64,000 nucleotides of DNA from Spiroplasma endosymbiont of Aspidapion aeneum (GTDB lineage: Bacteria; Bacillota_I; Bacilli_A; Mycoplasmatales; Mycoplasmataceae). Where the stretch lies: positions 62,001-126,000 of the forward strand of contig NZ_OZ034994.1 in NCBI RefSeq assembly GCF_964031045.1. The letters run 5' to 3'. This document shows positions 1-12,712 of the stretch, one piece after another (the first letter of the stretch is position 1; every line of letters begins with the position of its first letter). Both the position numbers and the translations under genes were made by a program. The notes beneath the pieces are model-generated. The model was not told where the DNA came from and made no database searches. It was given only the letters and a program-made list of their open reading frames with translations.

Positions 1-1553
1 TGTTGTATGCCTATTATATATTAAAAAATAATGAGGATATTTGCGAAAAGTGAGCTACTTCATTTAAGTACATACTTGTGGATGAATTCCAGGATACTAA
101 CTATTTACAAATGAGCATAGTAAATTTAGTTTTGAGAAAAAGAGACTGTATTACTATTGTTGGCGACCCAGATCAAACAATATATACGTGAAGAGGAGCA
201 AAACAGGAAATAATCTTGAATTTTGAGGAAAAATTTAAGGAGGCAAAAACTATAGTTTTAGATCAAAATTATCGTTCAACTAAACAAATTTTAGATGCTG
301 CCAATATGGTTATAAAAAATAATAATAAAAGATATGAAAAAGATTTACACACTAAGAAATTGGACGGAGAATCTATAGATGTTATGGGCTTTGATGACTT
401 AGAGGAACAAAACCAATACATTGCAAATAGAGTATTTAATCTCGTAAAAGAAGGAAGTTATAAATATAAAGATTTTTTTATTTTGGCAAGATCTAATAAA
501 CAAATAAAAAATATAGAATTAACACTAAACTACTATAAGATTCCTTATCTTGTAAGAGGTACGGACTCATTTTTCTCATTGAAAGTTATTACAGACTCCT
601 TATCCTTTTTAAAAGCATTCGTATATAAAGATAATGAGTCAACACTTTCAATGTTAGAATTATTACCAAAAGTTGGCCAAGTAACTATAAGAAAAATACG
701 TGAAATTTGTACTCTAAGTAGATTGTCTATATTTGAATGATTTATAAATGGTGATCATAAGGGTTTTCCTTTGGCAATAAGTAATACGAGTGAGGTATAT
801 AAATTATGTGAAAAAAGTATGAACACATATTTTAGTGCTAAGGAGTTAGCGTTTATCCTCCTTCATAAGGCTGGTATTATAGATAAGGCAATTTCTGAAA
901 ATCAAAAAAATAATCACCACGCAAGAATAAAAGAACTATTTGACATCCTGACAAGTCAGGACATTGAGTTTAGCGATTTGTATTTGTATGATAAACTAAC
1001 AAACTTTTTAGTAAATGTTACTATTAATAGTGATGTATTACAAAATGATAGTGAAGCAGATGCTATTTTTGTTTCTACAATACATGGAGCAAAAGGGATG
1101 GAAAGGCCCGTTGTGGTAATTTATGATGTTAATAGCTTTAATTTTCCAAACTTTAATTCGTACAATAATGCATCATATATCGAAGAGGAAAGAAGAACAT
1201 TTTATGTAGCAATAACAAGGGCTAAGGAAAAATTGATTATTTCCTATAATTCCACATATCCCTCTATTTTTATTGAAGAAATGAGCACAAATATTGATGC
1301 AGCAAAATATAAACGAACATTTGATCAACCAGAGATTTTTAGATATCAAAATAATGACCAATCTAATACAGAGCATATCGAGGTTGTTTTAAAAAATAAT
1401 TTATCAATTGGAGATAGAATAATACACGATTATTTTGGAGACGGAATTGTAATAGATGTTATGGTAAAAAACATTAAAATTAAATTTGAATCGAGTGGAA
1501 TAAAATTTGTACCAATGCTATCAAATACGTGAAGAAAAGTAGATAAAATTTAA
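1..1553 (+). CDS. pcrA: ATP-dependent DNA helicase, UvrD/PcrA family (5' truncated)
   Basis: This is the C-terminal part of a superfamily 1 helicase whose 5' end lies before the window. In frame 3 (first full codon at base 3) the reading frame shows motif [10 protein letters not shown], then motif [17 protein letters not shown] with TGA as Trp. Downstream come motif IV ([12 protein letters not shown]), the [12 protein letters not shown] region and motif VI ([17 protein letters not shown]). The family unwinds DNA 3' to 5' in repair and plasmid replication. In-frame TGA codons lie near 51, 189, 738 and 1530, and the frame ends at TAA 1551-1553. Family assignment is firm; the choice between PcrA and UvrD is by convention. 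Confidence 0.93.
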
Positions 1554-1644
1554 AATCAATTTTAATTTAACCTAAATTATATTTGTTTTTAATGAAAAAA
1601 TTCTTTTTTTTATATACAATAATAAAAGTTAAAGGTGGATAAGA

Positions 1645-2244
1645 ATGAAAAAAAATTGATTACTATCAACTATTCTTTTTTTTACTTTATTTGTTGGACT
1701 TATAGTCTTTACCCAATTTGTCGGTTTTGATATTAATGTAAAATTGGGTAATAATGATAATGTAAAATTTAAATTTGTTGGTCTACAATATGATAAATCA
1801 TTTAATAATGATATTGTTACGGATTTTTCCACAACTCCAAGTAAGTCTATTTCATATTTGTCAAAATTTGTAGATCTTAACGGAAACGGAATATTTAGTA
1901 TTCTTACATCTAAAATATGAGCGTTAATAGTTAGTTTAATTTGTCTCTCAGGCGCTGGTTTTATTTACTCTATATTTATGCTATTTTTTACAGATAAATT
2001 TGATTTTAATGAGGAATTAGTTGTGGGAATTTTTTATGCATTAATTGCAGCTGCGTGTGTTTGTGTCGGTATTTGTGTATTTGTCTCATGATATTACTTT
2101 GTCCAAGATCTTAATAAATTAAATATATATTCAGGTTCAAAAATATCATCATCATATTTATCTGGAATATTTATAATAATAGGATCTACATTACCTATAT
2201 TTTCTTACATATGAAAATTAATTGTATTACTAAAATCTGAATAA
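1645..2244 (+). CDS. Hypothetical membrane protein, about 4 TM segments
   Basis: A 199-residue frame starts at ATG 1645 with AAAGGTGG about 8 bases upstream. It has an N-terminal hydrophobic segment at about residues 5-28, a roughly 60-residue polar region rich in Asn, Lys and Phe that is probably extracellular, then three further hydrophobic segments (about 92-115, 128-155 and 175-195). The layout suggests a membrane anchor, an external loop and a helical bundle. I recognise no family. It lies between pcrA and ptsH on the same strand but ptsH has its own promoter-like sequence, so a shared function is not indicated. Confidence 0.75.
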
Positions 2245-2246
2245 TA

Positions 2247-2277
2247 TTTACAAAAAAAATGATAAAAAGTTTATAAT
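2247..2277 (+). promoter_or_regulatory. Putative promoter of ptsH
   Basis: TTTACA at 2247-2252 and TATAAT at 2272-2277, spacing 19 bases, lie upstream of the ptsH ribosome binding site AAGGAGG. The -10 is perfect and the spacing is slightly long. Confidence 0.45.
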
Positions 2278-2302
2278 TATAAGTAGCAATAAGGAGGATA
2301 AT

Positions 2303-2566
2303 ATGGCGTCATTTAAAGCAAAGATAATTGATCCAGTTGGTTTACACGCTAGACCGGCTTCTATACTAACAAAAGAAGCATCAAAATTTTCATCAAATAT
2401 CAACATTATTTCTGGTGAAAAATCTGGTAACCTTAAATCAATAATGAATGTTATGTCATTAGCTGTCAAAACAGGTACCGAAATTACAATTGAGGCAACT
2501 GGTGAAGACGAAAAAGAAGCGATAACAGCTATTGAAAAAATAATGAAAGAAAATTCAATTATATAA
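2303..2566 (+). CDS. ptsH: Phosphocarrier protein HPr
   Basis: HPr passes phosphate from Enzyme I to the EIIA domains of PTS permeases in the cytoplasm. The 87-residue length is standard. The active-site motif GLHARPAS places the phosphorylated histidine at residue 15, and the HPr-kinase target serine is in the normal place (Ser46 in LKSIMNVMS), so Ser-P regulation is possible. A strong AAGGAGG lies 6 bases before the ATG. It is followed directly by an intrinsic terminator, so ptsH appears to be transcribed separately from ptsI, which begins about 130 bases on. Confidence 0.97.
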   Translation: MASFKAKIIDPVGLHARPASILTKEASKFSSNINIISGEKSGNLKSIMNVMSLAVKTGTEITIEATGEDEKEAITAIEKIMKENSII

Positions 2567-2569
2567 AAC

Positions 2570-2600
2570 AAAACCAACATCAATTGTTGGTTTTATTTTA
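2570..2600 (+). terminator. Intrinsic terminator after ptsH
   Basis: A perfect 10-bp stem (AAAACCAACA at 2570-2579 with TGTTGGTTTT at 2585-2594) and a 5-base loop are followed by TTTA-rich sequence. Confidence 0.85.
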
Positions 2601-2619
2601 TATAAATATATCAATAATT

Positions 2620-2675
2620 TTTAATTATATATTCTTTTTAGCGCCCAAGAGCCATTAAAAGAATATATAATTAAA
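2620..2675 (+). repeat. 19-bp perfect inverted repeat between ptsH and ptsI
   Basis: Bases 2620-2638 are the exact reverse complement of 2657-2675, with an 18-base loop that is locally GC-rich (GCGCCCAAGAGCC). The hairpin ends 11 bases before the ptsI ribosome binding site GGAGGAG. It lacks a T-run after the right arm, so it is not a typical terminator. It may be a leader structure or a protein-binding site controlling ptsI. Confidence 0.6.
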
Positions 2676-2698
2676 TTATGTATAATGGAGGAGATAAA

Positions 2699-4417
2699 AT
2701 GAGTAAAAAATTCCAAGGTATTGGAGCATCGGACGGTATATCAATAAGTTCTGTTCTTTTAATTGAAGAAGAAGAAATTATTATACCAGAAGATGAAGCA
2801 AAAAATATTGATAAAGAAATTTCAATTTTAAATGAGTGTGTAAAAAAAACAAAGGCAGATTTAGTAAAATTGAAGGAAGAGGCAACTAATAAACTTGGTC
2901 AAGATAAGGGAGATATTTTTGAAGCACACATATCAATTTTAGAGGACCCTGAATTTGAAAAGCAAACAATTGATAAGATTAAGAAGCTTAATTATAATTC
3001 TGCAAAAAGTGTCTCTGAAACAGCAAATGAATTTATAAGTATATTTGCAGCAATGGAAGACCCATATTTAAGAGAAAGAGCTGCCGATGTTAAGGATGTG
3101 ACTACTAGACTTATTAAAATGATTTTAAATATTAAAATAGTAGACTTTTCTACAATTGAAAAAGAAGTAATAATTGTTTCCGATGATTTAACCCCTTCAC
3201 AAACATCACAATTGAATCCAAAATTTGTAAAAGGTTTTTTATGTAATATTGGAGGTCGCACAAGTCATGCTGCAATTATGGCAAGAAGTTTAGAAATTCC
3301 TGCTGTTTTAGGTTTGAAAGACATTACTAAACATGTTAAGGATAATGATGTGATTGCAATAGATGGAAATGCAGGAATTGTTGAATTAAATCCAGCATCT
3401 AAAAATGATTGACTAAAAAAAGAACAAACATTTAAAAATAATATAAAGGAATTGGTTAAATTTAAGTCTCTTAAGACACTCTCAAAAGATGGATATGATA
3501 AATTTGTTTTAGAGGGTAATATTGGTAGCCCTAAGGATGTTTCTGCTGTACTAGAAAATGGTGGCGAAGGAATAGGATTATTTAGAAGTGAATTTTTATA
3601 TATGGATAATGACCATTTTCCAACTGAAGACGAACAGTTTCAAGCATATAAATCTGCGATTGAGCAAGTTGATGGAAAAATTGTTGTAATTAGAACATTA
3701 GATATAGGAGGGGACAAAAAACTAAATTACTTTAGTTTTCCAAAAGAAACAAACCCATTTTTGGGGTATAGAGCAGTTAGATTCACATTAGACAAACAAG
3801 ACATCTTTAAAGTCCAGTTGAGAGCGTTATTAAGAGCAAGCGCGTTTGGAAAATTGGGAATCATGTTTCCCATGATTGCTACAATTGATGAGTTTAAAAA
3901 GTCTAAAGCATTGGTGGAAGAATGCAAAACAGAATTGATTAAAGAAAAAGTAAAGGTTGGAAATGACTATGAAGTTGGAATGATGGTGGAAATCCCAGCA
4001 ACTGCTGCAATTGCAGATAAGTTTGCAAAATACGCAGATTTCTTCTCTGTTGGAACAAATGATTTAATTCAATATACAATGGCTGCAGATAGAATGAGTG
4101 AAAAGGTTTCTTATCTTTATCAACCATTAAATCCATCTATTTTAAGATTATTGAAATTAACAATTGATGGAGGACACAAGCATAATAGATGGGTCGGTAT
4201 GTGTGGTGAAATGGCAGGAGAACCTAATGCCGTCCCTATATTAATGGGACTCGGCCTTGATGCTTTTTCAATGTCAGCCACAAGTATTCCAAAAGCACGA
4301 AGCATAATCTCAAAGTGAACAAGAAGTGAAGCAAAAGAACTTGCTGAAAAAGCTTTAGATATGGAAACCCAAAAAGAAGTTATTGATTTAGTAGAAAAAT
4401 TTAGTAAAAATAAATAA
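2699..4417 (+). CDS. ptsI: PTS Enzyme I (phosphoenolpyruvate-protein phosphotransferase)
   Basis: Enzyme I autophosphorylates from PEP and hands the phosphate to HPr. The 572-residue product has normal length. The swivelling domain carries the active histidine at residue 190 within [17 protein letters not shown]. The C-terminal PEP-binding barrel shows [42 protein letters not shown] and MCGEMAGE. Start at ATG 2699 is chosen because GGAGGAG precedes it; an in-frame ATG at 2678 lacks a ribosome binding site. In-frame TGA codons at 3410 and 4316 are Trp. The gene would energise the PTS permease at 38.4 kb. Confidence 0.97.
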
Positions 4418-4489
4418 ATAATAAAATAATAAAATAAGGTGTTAAGCCCTTTTTATTATATAATTAATTATAAGTGAGGTAAAATATAT

Positions 4490-4915
4490 ATGAAAATTGC
4501 AATAGCAAATGACCACACGGGTGTTGAGTTGAAAAATACTATCCTAAATCATTTAAAAACCATAGGATATGAAGTTTATAACCTTGGAACAGATTCTATA
4601 GAATCTGTTGACTACCCATCATATGGGAAATTAGTTGCAAACAAAATAATATCAAAGGAATATGATCTTGGTATATTAATATGTGGAACGGGTGTAGGAA
4701 TAACAATAGCAGCTAATAAGGTTAAGGGAATTAGAGCTGTAGTGTGTTCAGAGCCATATAGTGCAATTATGGCACGTAAACATAACAATGCTCAAATTGT
4801 TGGAATAGGAGCTAGGGTAGTTGGCCCCGAACTAGCTATAATGATTGTGTGTAAATTTATTGAAAGTAAATATGAAGGTGGTAGACATCAGAAAAGAGTT
4901 GATATGATTGAATAA
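4490..4915 (+). CDS. rpiB: Ribose-5-phosphate isomerase B (RpiB/LacAB family)
   Basis: This 141-residue protein interconverts ribose 5-phosphate and ribulose 5-phosphate in the pentose phosphate pathway. It shows the family start MKIAIANDHTG, the catalytic-cysteine loop ICGTGVGITIAANK, and the ARKHNNAQIVGIGARVVG region. GTGAGG about 10 bases upstream and a TATAAT at 4459-4464 support the ATG start. The RpiB and LacA/LacB subfamilies are hard to separate by eye; a single gene without a LacB partner favours RpiB. Its end overlaps the next gene by 8 bases. Confidence 0.92.
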   Translation: MKIAIANDHTGVELKNTILNHLKTIGYEVYNLGTDSIESVDYPSYGKLVANKIISKEYDLGILICGTGVGITIAANKVKGIRAVVCSEPYSAIMARKHNNAQIVGIGARVVGPELAIMIVCKFIESKYEGGRHQKRVDMIE

Positions 4916-5918
4916 TATTCATTCTCAATCTGTTCCATCCACCATAAATAAAAAAGTGAGAATTTTTAACAGACTAGAAAGAGATATCGATAAAGAATTT
5001 CCTTTTCAATTTAAAAAAAATAATTTGTTTTCAGATGGGTTAATATTTGTTATTACTGGTCTAATAATTCCTTTTATATGTGCTATGATTTTGGAGGTTG
5101 CTTTTTCCCTACACGAATCAGTATTAAAAGAATCAAATTCATGACAATTTTATTTAAATTCATTTGTTTATTATGGTTCTAATGGACTGGGTTGAATAAT
5201 CCTTTATTTAAGAAATAAGAAAGATACACCACGAAATTACTTTTATTGATTTATATATTTTCCTATTATATGTGCTCTAATGTTCGAAATCTTAGTTTTT
5301 TCATTTTTTTCTTCATCGCAATATAAGACAGAAATCACAAATCTTTCTTCCATGGCTGGTCAAATTATTGGAGAAATTCTGATAATAATTTTCTTTTTAT
5401 GCCAAAGAATAGAAAGTGGTAAAATTGCTGCAACCTTTAGAAAAGAGAAGTTCCCCCTCCTTCTCCTTGTTATTATAGTAATAATAATGATGTTTATTTT
5501 GTCTACTATCATTTGTTCTTATCTTATTGAACAAAAACTAATGAATGTAAAGGAAAGTGACAATCAAAAACAATTAAATAGTGTCCTGAATTCTAATAAT
5601 CAAGCAATATTTATATTTGGTTATATTTCATTAATTTTGTTAACAGTTATTGTTGCACCTTTATGTGAAGAAATTTGTATGAGATATTCTGTATTTTATC
5701 TAACAGGAAATAGGTATGTTGCTATATTTGTCAGTGGTTTTTATTTTGGTTTCGTTCATTATGGGTTAGAAGGGGATTTTCAACATTTACTATCGTATAC
5801 ATCTGCCGGGTTAATATTAGCATATTTATTTAACTACACAAATGGCAATATTACATATAATTGATTAACACACGCCTCATACAACATAATATCGTTAATT
5901 GTGACGGTTACGTCATAG
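4908..5918 (+). CDS. CPBP-family intramembrane metalloprotease
   Basis: A 336-residue multi-pass membrane protein. Near the C terminus it carries the three CPBP (Rce1/abortive-infection type) motifs in order: EEICMR (Glu-Glu pair and Arg), FGFVHY (motif 2 His) and THASYN (motif 3 His and Asn). These residues coordinate a metal in known homologues. The likely start is TTG 4908, overlapping the rpiB stop, because no in-frame ATG occurs until about 5083; the start is therefore uncertain. TGA codons at 5142, 5196, 5250 and 5862 are Trp. The substrate cannot be inferred. It is probably cotranscribed with rpiB and the pseudouridine synthase that starts 2 bases after its stop. Confidence 0.85.
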
Positions 5919-5919
5919 T

Positions 5920-6831
5920 ATGAAAGAGTATGTTATATCAAATAATGATTCTGGCCAAACAATTTTAAATTTCATTAAAAAAGTATACTTTAATACACCT
6001 TTGAGTGTAATTTATAAATGATTTAGAAGAAAAGAAATCAAACTTAATGGTGTAAGAATAAATAATTTTAAGATAAAAATTGTCACAAATGATATTGTGA
6101 TCGTCTATGATCATGAAAATCCAGGTATAAAAAAAGAAAAAAAAAATTTACAATTTAATCTGAATATAGCATATATTGACAATAATCTTTTAATAGTTAT
6201 AAAGGAACCGGGAATACCGGTTCACAACATTCAAGGGATATGCCTTGATGAAATAGTAAACTCTTATCTTGAAAATAAAAATTTTAATATAGAAGGAATA
6301 ACATTTAAAATTTCCCACGCTCATAGGTTAGATAAACCAACATCAGGACTTGTAATCTATCCACTAACAAAGGAATCTAGTTTGGAAATATATAAGTACA
6401 TAAATAATAAAAATGTTATTACAAAATTTTATATAGCAAAGTCTTATTTAAAACGAAATATATCAAAAAATATTAAAGGTTTTATAAAATATGACCAAGA
6501 AATGAGGAGGTCTTTTTTTTCCAGTGAAAAAGAGGATAAATTTTTTAAACCATGCGAACAAATAATAAATAAGATTTCAGAAAATTTATTTGAGATAGCT
6601 CTGGGGTCTGGAAAAAAACACCAAATAAGGGCAATATTTTCATACTATAACATGCCATTGGTAAATGACTATCGATATGGTGCAAAAAGGGTTATGGATG
6701 ATATTTCTATAGGCCTCGTTGCTTATAAAATAAAATTTAACTTCCCGCTTAATTCTCCTTTATATTATATGAATGATAAAATAATTAAAATTGATTATAA
6801 ACATTTTTTAGATGTTGATTTAAATAAATAG
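5920..6831 (+). CDS. RluA-family 23S rRNA pseudouridine synthase (RluC/RluD-like)
   Basis: This 303-residue enzyme would isomerise uridines in 23S rRNA. Residues about 15-50 resemble an S4 RNA-binding domain (VIYKWFRRKEIKLNGVRI). The catalytic domain has AHRLDKPTSGLVIYPLT with the nucleophilic Asp, and GSGKKHQIRA, the usual second motif. ATG 5920 follows the CPBP stop by one base. Which uridines are modified cannot be told from sequence alone. In Mollicutes this architecture is usually called RluC or RluD. Confidence 0.9.
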
Positions 6832-6869
6832 AGAATATAATTAATTCCCTATGTTATAATAGAATAAAT

Positions 6870-8732
6870 ATGAATAAAATCTCGAAAAGACAAGGATTAA
6901 TATCTTTATTCTTTAGCACAATAACATCATTAATTAATGCAGTTGTTCAGTTCCTAATAATATATTTTATCTTAAAGAAATATGGTTCTGCGTTTAATGG
7001 ATTTGTAAGATTAACATCTACATTTTCTTTTTTTCTTTCAACAGCTGATTCAGCGTTGGGTGTAGCTACAACTCTATTACTGGTAACGCCAATTAATAAA
7101 AAAGACTGAATTACTGCAAATGAACTATATTCCACAGCTAAGAAAAATTATCGTAAAGGTGCTTTTTTGTGAATATTAATTTCGGTACTTGTTTCTGTAT
7201 CGTATTGCCTTTTTATATCATTTCAATCCGCACAACAAGGCTACTCACACGGATTAAATATAAAACTTGCTGACCTAAAATTAACTGGCACATATAATAA
7301 GACTAGTATATCAATTTATTATTTAGTTTTTATATCACTAATTTATAGTTTTAGAAATATCCTTTTAAGTTTATTTTTTAATGTTTATGAAAATATTTTG
7401 TCAGCCGTTAACAAAGGGGGGATTGTTAAGATTGCTATTTTAATTTCTGAACTAACATGCTTTATAATTATGTTGTCTATGCTTAATATGAACAATGTCC
7501 CAATAATAGTTGTTTTTATGCCTATTTTTATGATAGGAATTATTCGTGGTTTCCTTGTTTATTTTTATGCTCGAAGAGAGTGTCCGTGACTTAAATTTTA
7601 TAAAGAGTTTAATAGTTTTAAATTAAATGTTAATTCTAAGAAAATTTCTTTTGCGGGTATCGGTCAACAAGTAATTTTAAATACTGATATTATAATATTG
7701 GTAGTATTAATAGGACTTAAATTGGCTTCTACGCTCTCCCTGTATTTATTAGTGGCAATAAATACTAAAATAATTATGAAAGGATTTATAGTTTCTTTTA
7801 GAGAGTACTTTATAGTTATAGTTTCTAGATACGGAAGGATCAATTGGAAAAGTTATTGTAAGTATGAATTATATTCTATTTTAGTGGCGGGATTCGCATT
7901 TATAAATTTAGCTATTTTGCTACCTTATTTTGTTTCCGCTTTATATGCGCCAAATATTTTAAATGGTTTAGAGAATGGAAAAACTTTAGATGCAACTAAA
8001 TATATATTGTTCGGACCAACTTTTTCTTTTATATATGCGTTAACATGTTCTGTTGATATATTTAATGAAAGTCAAGGGGTACTAATTAATGCGAAAGGAA
8101 GGGGGCAAGAGGTATCAAAATTTCAATTAACAATAGGTACAATTTATTTTTTTAGTGTAATAATGGGAATTTTTATATTTGACATTATTTTGGACGATCC
8201 CATCCGCGCGATTTTGTTTATGTACATTTTTAAATTAGTGTCCTTATCTATAATTAGCATCTTCTTGTATAGATACACATGAAAATATATTGCATATAAT
8301 TCTGAAATAAAAGATACACTTATAAATTTGTTTATTATTTGTGTAACTATTATTGCAACCTTTTTTGTACAAAGTTATGTAATTGATAATTTAATTCCTG
8401 TTGAAGTTAACACAGTTTCCACAAATGAAAAAACACCGCATTTGTGAAGACTTGTCACATTATTTTTTATATGTCTTATTACAAGTATTATTTTTCTTAT
8501 ATCAATTAGTATTACTTTTTCATTTGAAATTAGTTCTTCTATAATTTCTAGTATATTTTTAATTAAACCAATAATAGATCGAATCTTTGAAAATAGGAAA
8601 AATAAAAGAATTAAAGAAAATAATTTGGAATTTTTTGAACCAGAGAGTTCGGAAATTTTAATAAATTACAATAATAATTATCAAACATCAAGCGATAAAA
8701 ATGATAAAAAAGTTTATGTAATTAAAGGCTAA
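6870..8732 (+). CDS. Large multi-pass membrane protein, flippase-like
   Basis: A 620-residue frame with about 12-14 hydrophobic segments and a polar C-terminal tail of about 65 residues. The N terminus (KRQGLISLFFSTITSLINAV) and the even spacing of helices resemble the MATE/Wzx/MurJ flippase superfamily, but I see no diagnostic motif, so the role is inference. A perfect TATAAT at 6855-6860 lies only 10 bases before the ATG and no ribosome binding site is visible, which suggests a leaderless or nearly leaderless mRNA. Many TGA Trp codons interrupt it under the standard code. Confidence 0.7.
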
Positions 8733-8787
8733 TGCAATTATGAATAAGAAAATTAATATAAAATTATTATATGAAAGATAATTTAAA

Positions 8788-10419
8788 ATGATAGGTATTT
8801 TTTTAGCCATATTTGTGGTTTTTATTTTTTGGGCTTCTGGATCAGCTATTTCATATATGTGTAATTTAACATTGAATAATACATTTATAAATATTGGAAT
8901 CGGTTTTTTTGCATATTTTGCAATAATATCTTTATGCATTTTCCCACTTCAGGTCATTTCTATAATACCTTTTGTTTATTTTCTTTATATATTATTAATT
9001 ATAACCTGTGCATATGTAATCGTTACATTAGCCTTAATAAGATTTTGATTGACAATGAAAATTTTTTCATTTGATTCTATTGTATTTATGATTCTATTTG
9101 TATCTTTTTATTTCTTAGATCTTTGACTCAATAATATGGAATCTTCAAAAGGACAATTCAATTTTTATAAAAATTCACTTTCTGTTCTTTATTGAATAAA
9201 AGATTTGCAGGTTTCTTTATTTGGAGACATTTTAACAGGCGACCTAAAATTTAAAAATATTCAATCTTGATACACTTTTCAGCTGACATTATTGTTGGTG
9301 TCTGGACAGTTAAATTTATTTGATCAAAATAAAATAGCTATTTTTGCTAATTTATACACAAATTTTAATTTAATTATTGATGTCTGCTTGTCAGCTTCTT
9401 TAGTGTTGTGTGCAACTTGAGCAATGGGGAGAAAAACTAATAAAATACAATTGGTTATATTTACTGCTATAAATGCTCTTTGTTTATGTTGTTTAAAATA
9501 TGTTTTAGTAAGAGATAATTTCACAATATGAAATGAAGAGTCCTACTTTGTGTATTTAGTTGCATTTATAATATTTATTTTATATGACTATGTGGTTACA
9601 GTAGAGAGGGCAAAAAACCAACCATTGCTCATCGGGTTAATTTTGTCCTCTTACATAGCATTCTCTTGGGTGTTATCATATCAAATACTTTTCTTAATAT
9701 ATTCAATATTATTCATATTACAAATATGATTAAGAAATATTTTTGTTAAAGAGTTGTATAAAATTTCATTATTATTTGGTGTTGACTTTATATTCTTCAA
9801 CATCATTGAAAAATTGTATTTGCTTTCTCTTATTTATGCAGGTGTTATTCTTTTGTTTTCATTGATCTTATATTTAATGAATAAAAATTATAATATAGTT
9901 ATTAATTTTGAGACAGCATTAAATAACCGGAGAGAGTTTTCAATTCTCGCCATCCCAATAATCATCATTGTTGCATCATTGTTTATTGGTTTAATGCAAA
10001 AATCAAATGATTTATTTTTATTATCCAGCCAGGGTGTATTTTTACTATATCCGTTATTTGAATTGTTATTTAACACCAATAAATTACTGTACACAGTAGT
10101 ATTTTCATATGTTCTTCTCATTGCATCCGTTATTTGAATTTTTTATAGACATAACAAGGTGTTTGGAAGAGTCAAAATGCCTATAGATATTTTGGCAATT
10201 AATTTTCTAACTTTTTATAACCCATATGCTGTTAGAACTCTTAAAACATTAGTTTATATTAATTTAGAAATGTCTAATGTAGCTATTTTAATTATTAGCT
10301 TATATGTTATAATATTGTGGGTATTAAATAAAATACATAATCAATTTTTTTCTTTCATAAAAATAAAATCAATAAGAAAAAAACAAATAATTTATAATAT
10401 TGAAGTAAGAAAGTACTAG
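8788..10419 (+). CDS. Hypothetical polytopic membrane protein
   Basis: A 543-residue frame that is almost entirely hydrophobic, with about 14 predicted membrane segments, a Trp-rich middle (most Trp encoded by TGA) and a short basic tail after the last helix (NKIHNQFFSFIKIKSIRKK). An in-frame TAA at 8779 fixes the start to ATG 8788; no good ribosome binding site is seen. It follows the flippase-like gene on the same strand and ends 9 bases before ligA. I recognise no family; a glycan- or lipid-handling membrane protein is possible from context only. Confidence 0.7.
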
Positions 10420-10428
10420 GAGTTAAAA

Positions 10429-12418
<1,990 letters not shown>

Positions 12419-12432
<14 letters not shown>

Positions 12433-12712
12433 TAAGGAAATGATAAAAAAATTATATGGACTTTGCCAAATTTATTATGATGATAATGATATTGAGGGTT
12501 TTGAGGAATGAGCTAAGGGAATTATTTTTGAATTAGACAAATTAAGAGAAATTGATACCGAAGGAATTGAACCAATATATTATTGTAATGAAGAACCTAG
12601 GGCATTCATCAGAGATGGAAAAAATATTGAACACATTTCACAAAATGACGTTTTAAAAAATGCGCCACAAAAAGAAGGTTATTTTATAACAATAGCAAAG
12701 GTGATTAAATAA
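12419..12712 (+). CDS. gatC: Asp/Glu-tRNA amidotransferase subunit C
   Basis: A 97-residue protein, translationally coupled to ligA (14-base overlap) and to gatA (one-base overlap, TAATG). GatC wraps between GatA and GatB and stabilises the complex. Typical features are the N-terminal LYGLCQIYYDD helix and the C-terminal segment PRAFIRDG...VLKNAPQKEGYFITIAKVIK. GGAGGAAG lies upstream within ligA. One TGA codes Trp. Because GatC is small and divergent, gene order contributes to the call. Confidence 0.9.

Noticed and set aside
2678-2701. Earlier start of ptsI at ATG 2678
   Set aside because: The ribosome binding site GGAGGAG lies inside that extension and serves ATG 2699.
4418-4460. Terminator after ptsI
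   Set aside because: Only a 4-bp AAGG/CCTT stem with mismatched flanks can be drawn before the T-rich stretch; not strong enough to list.
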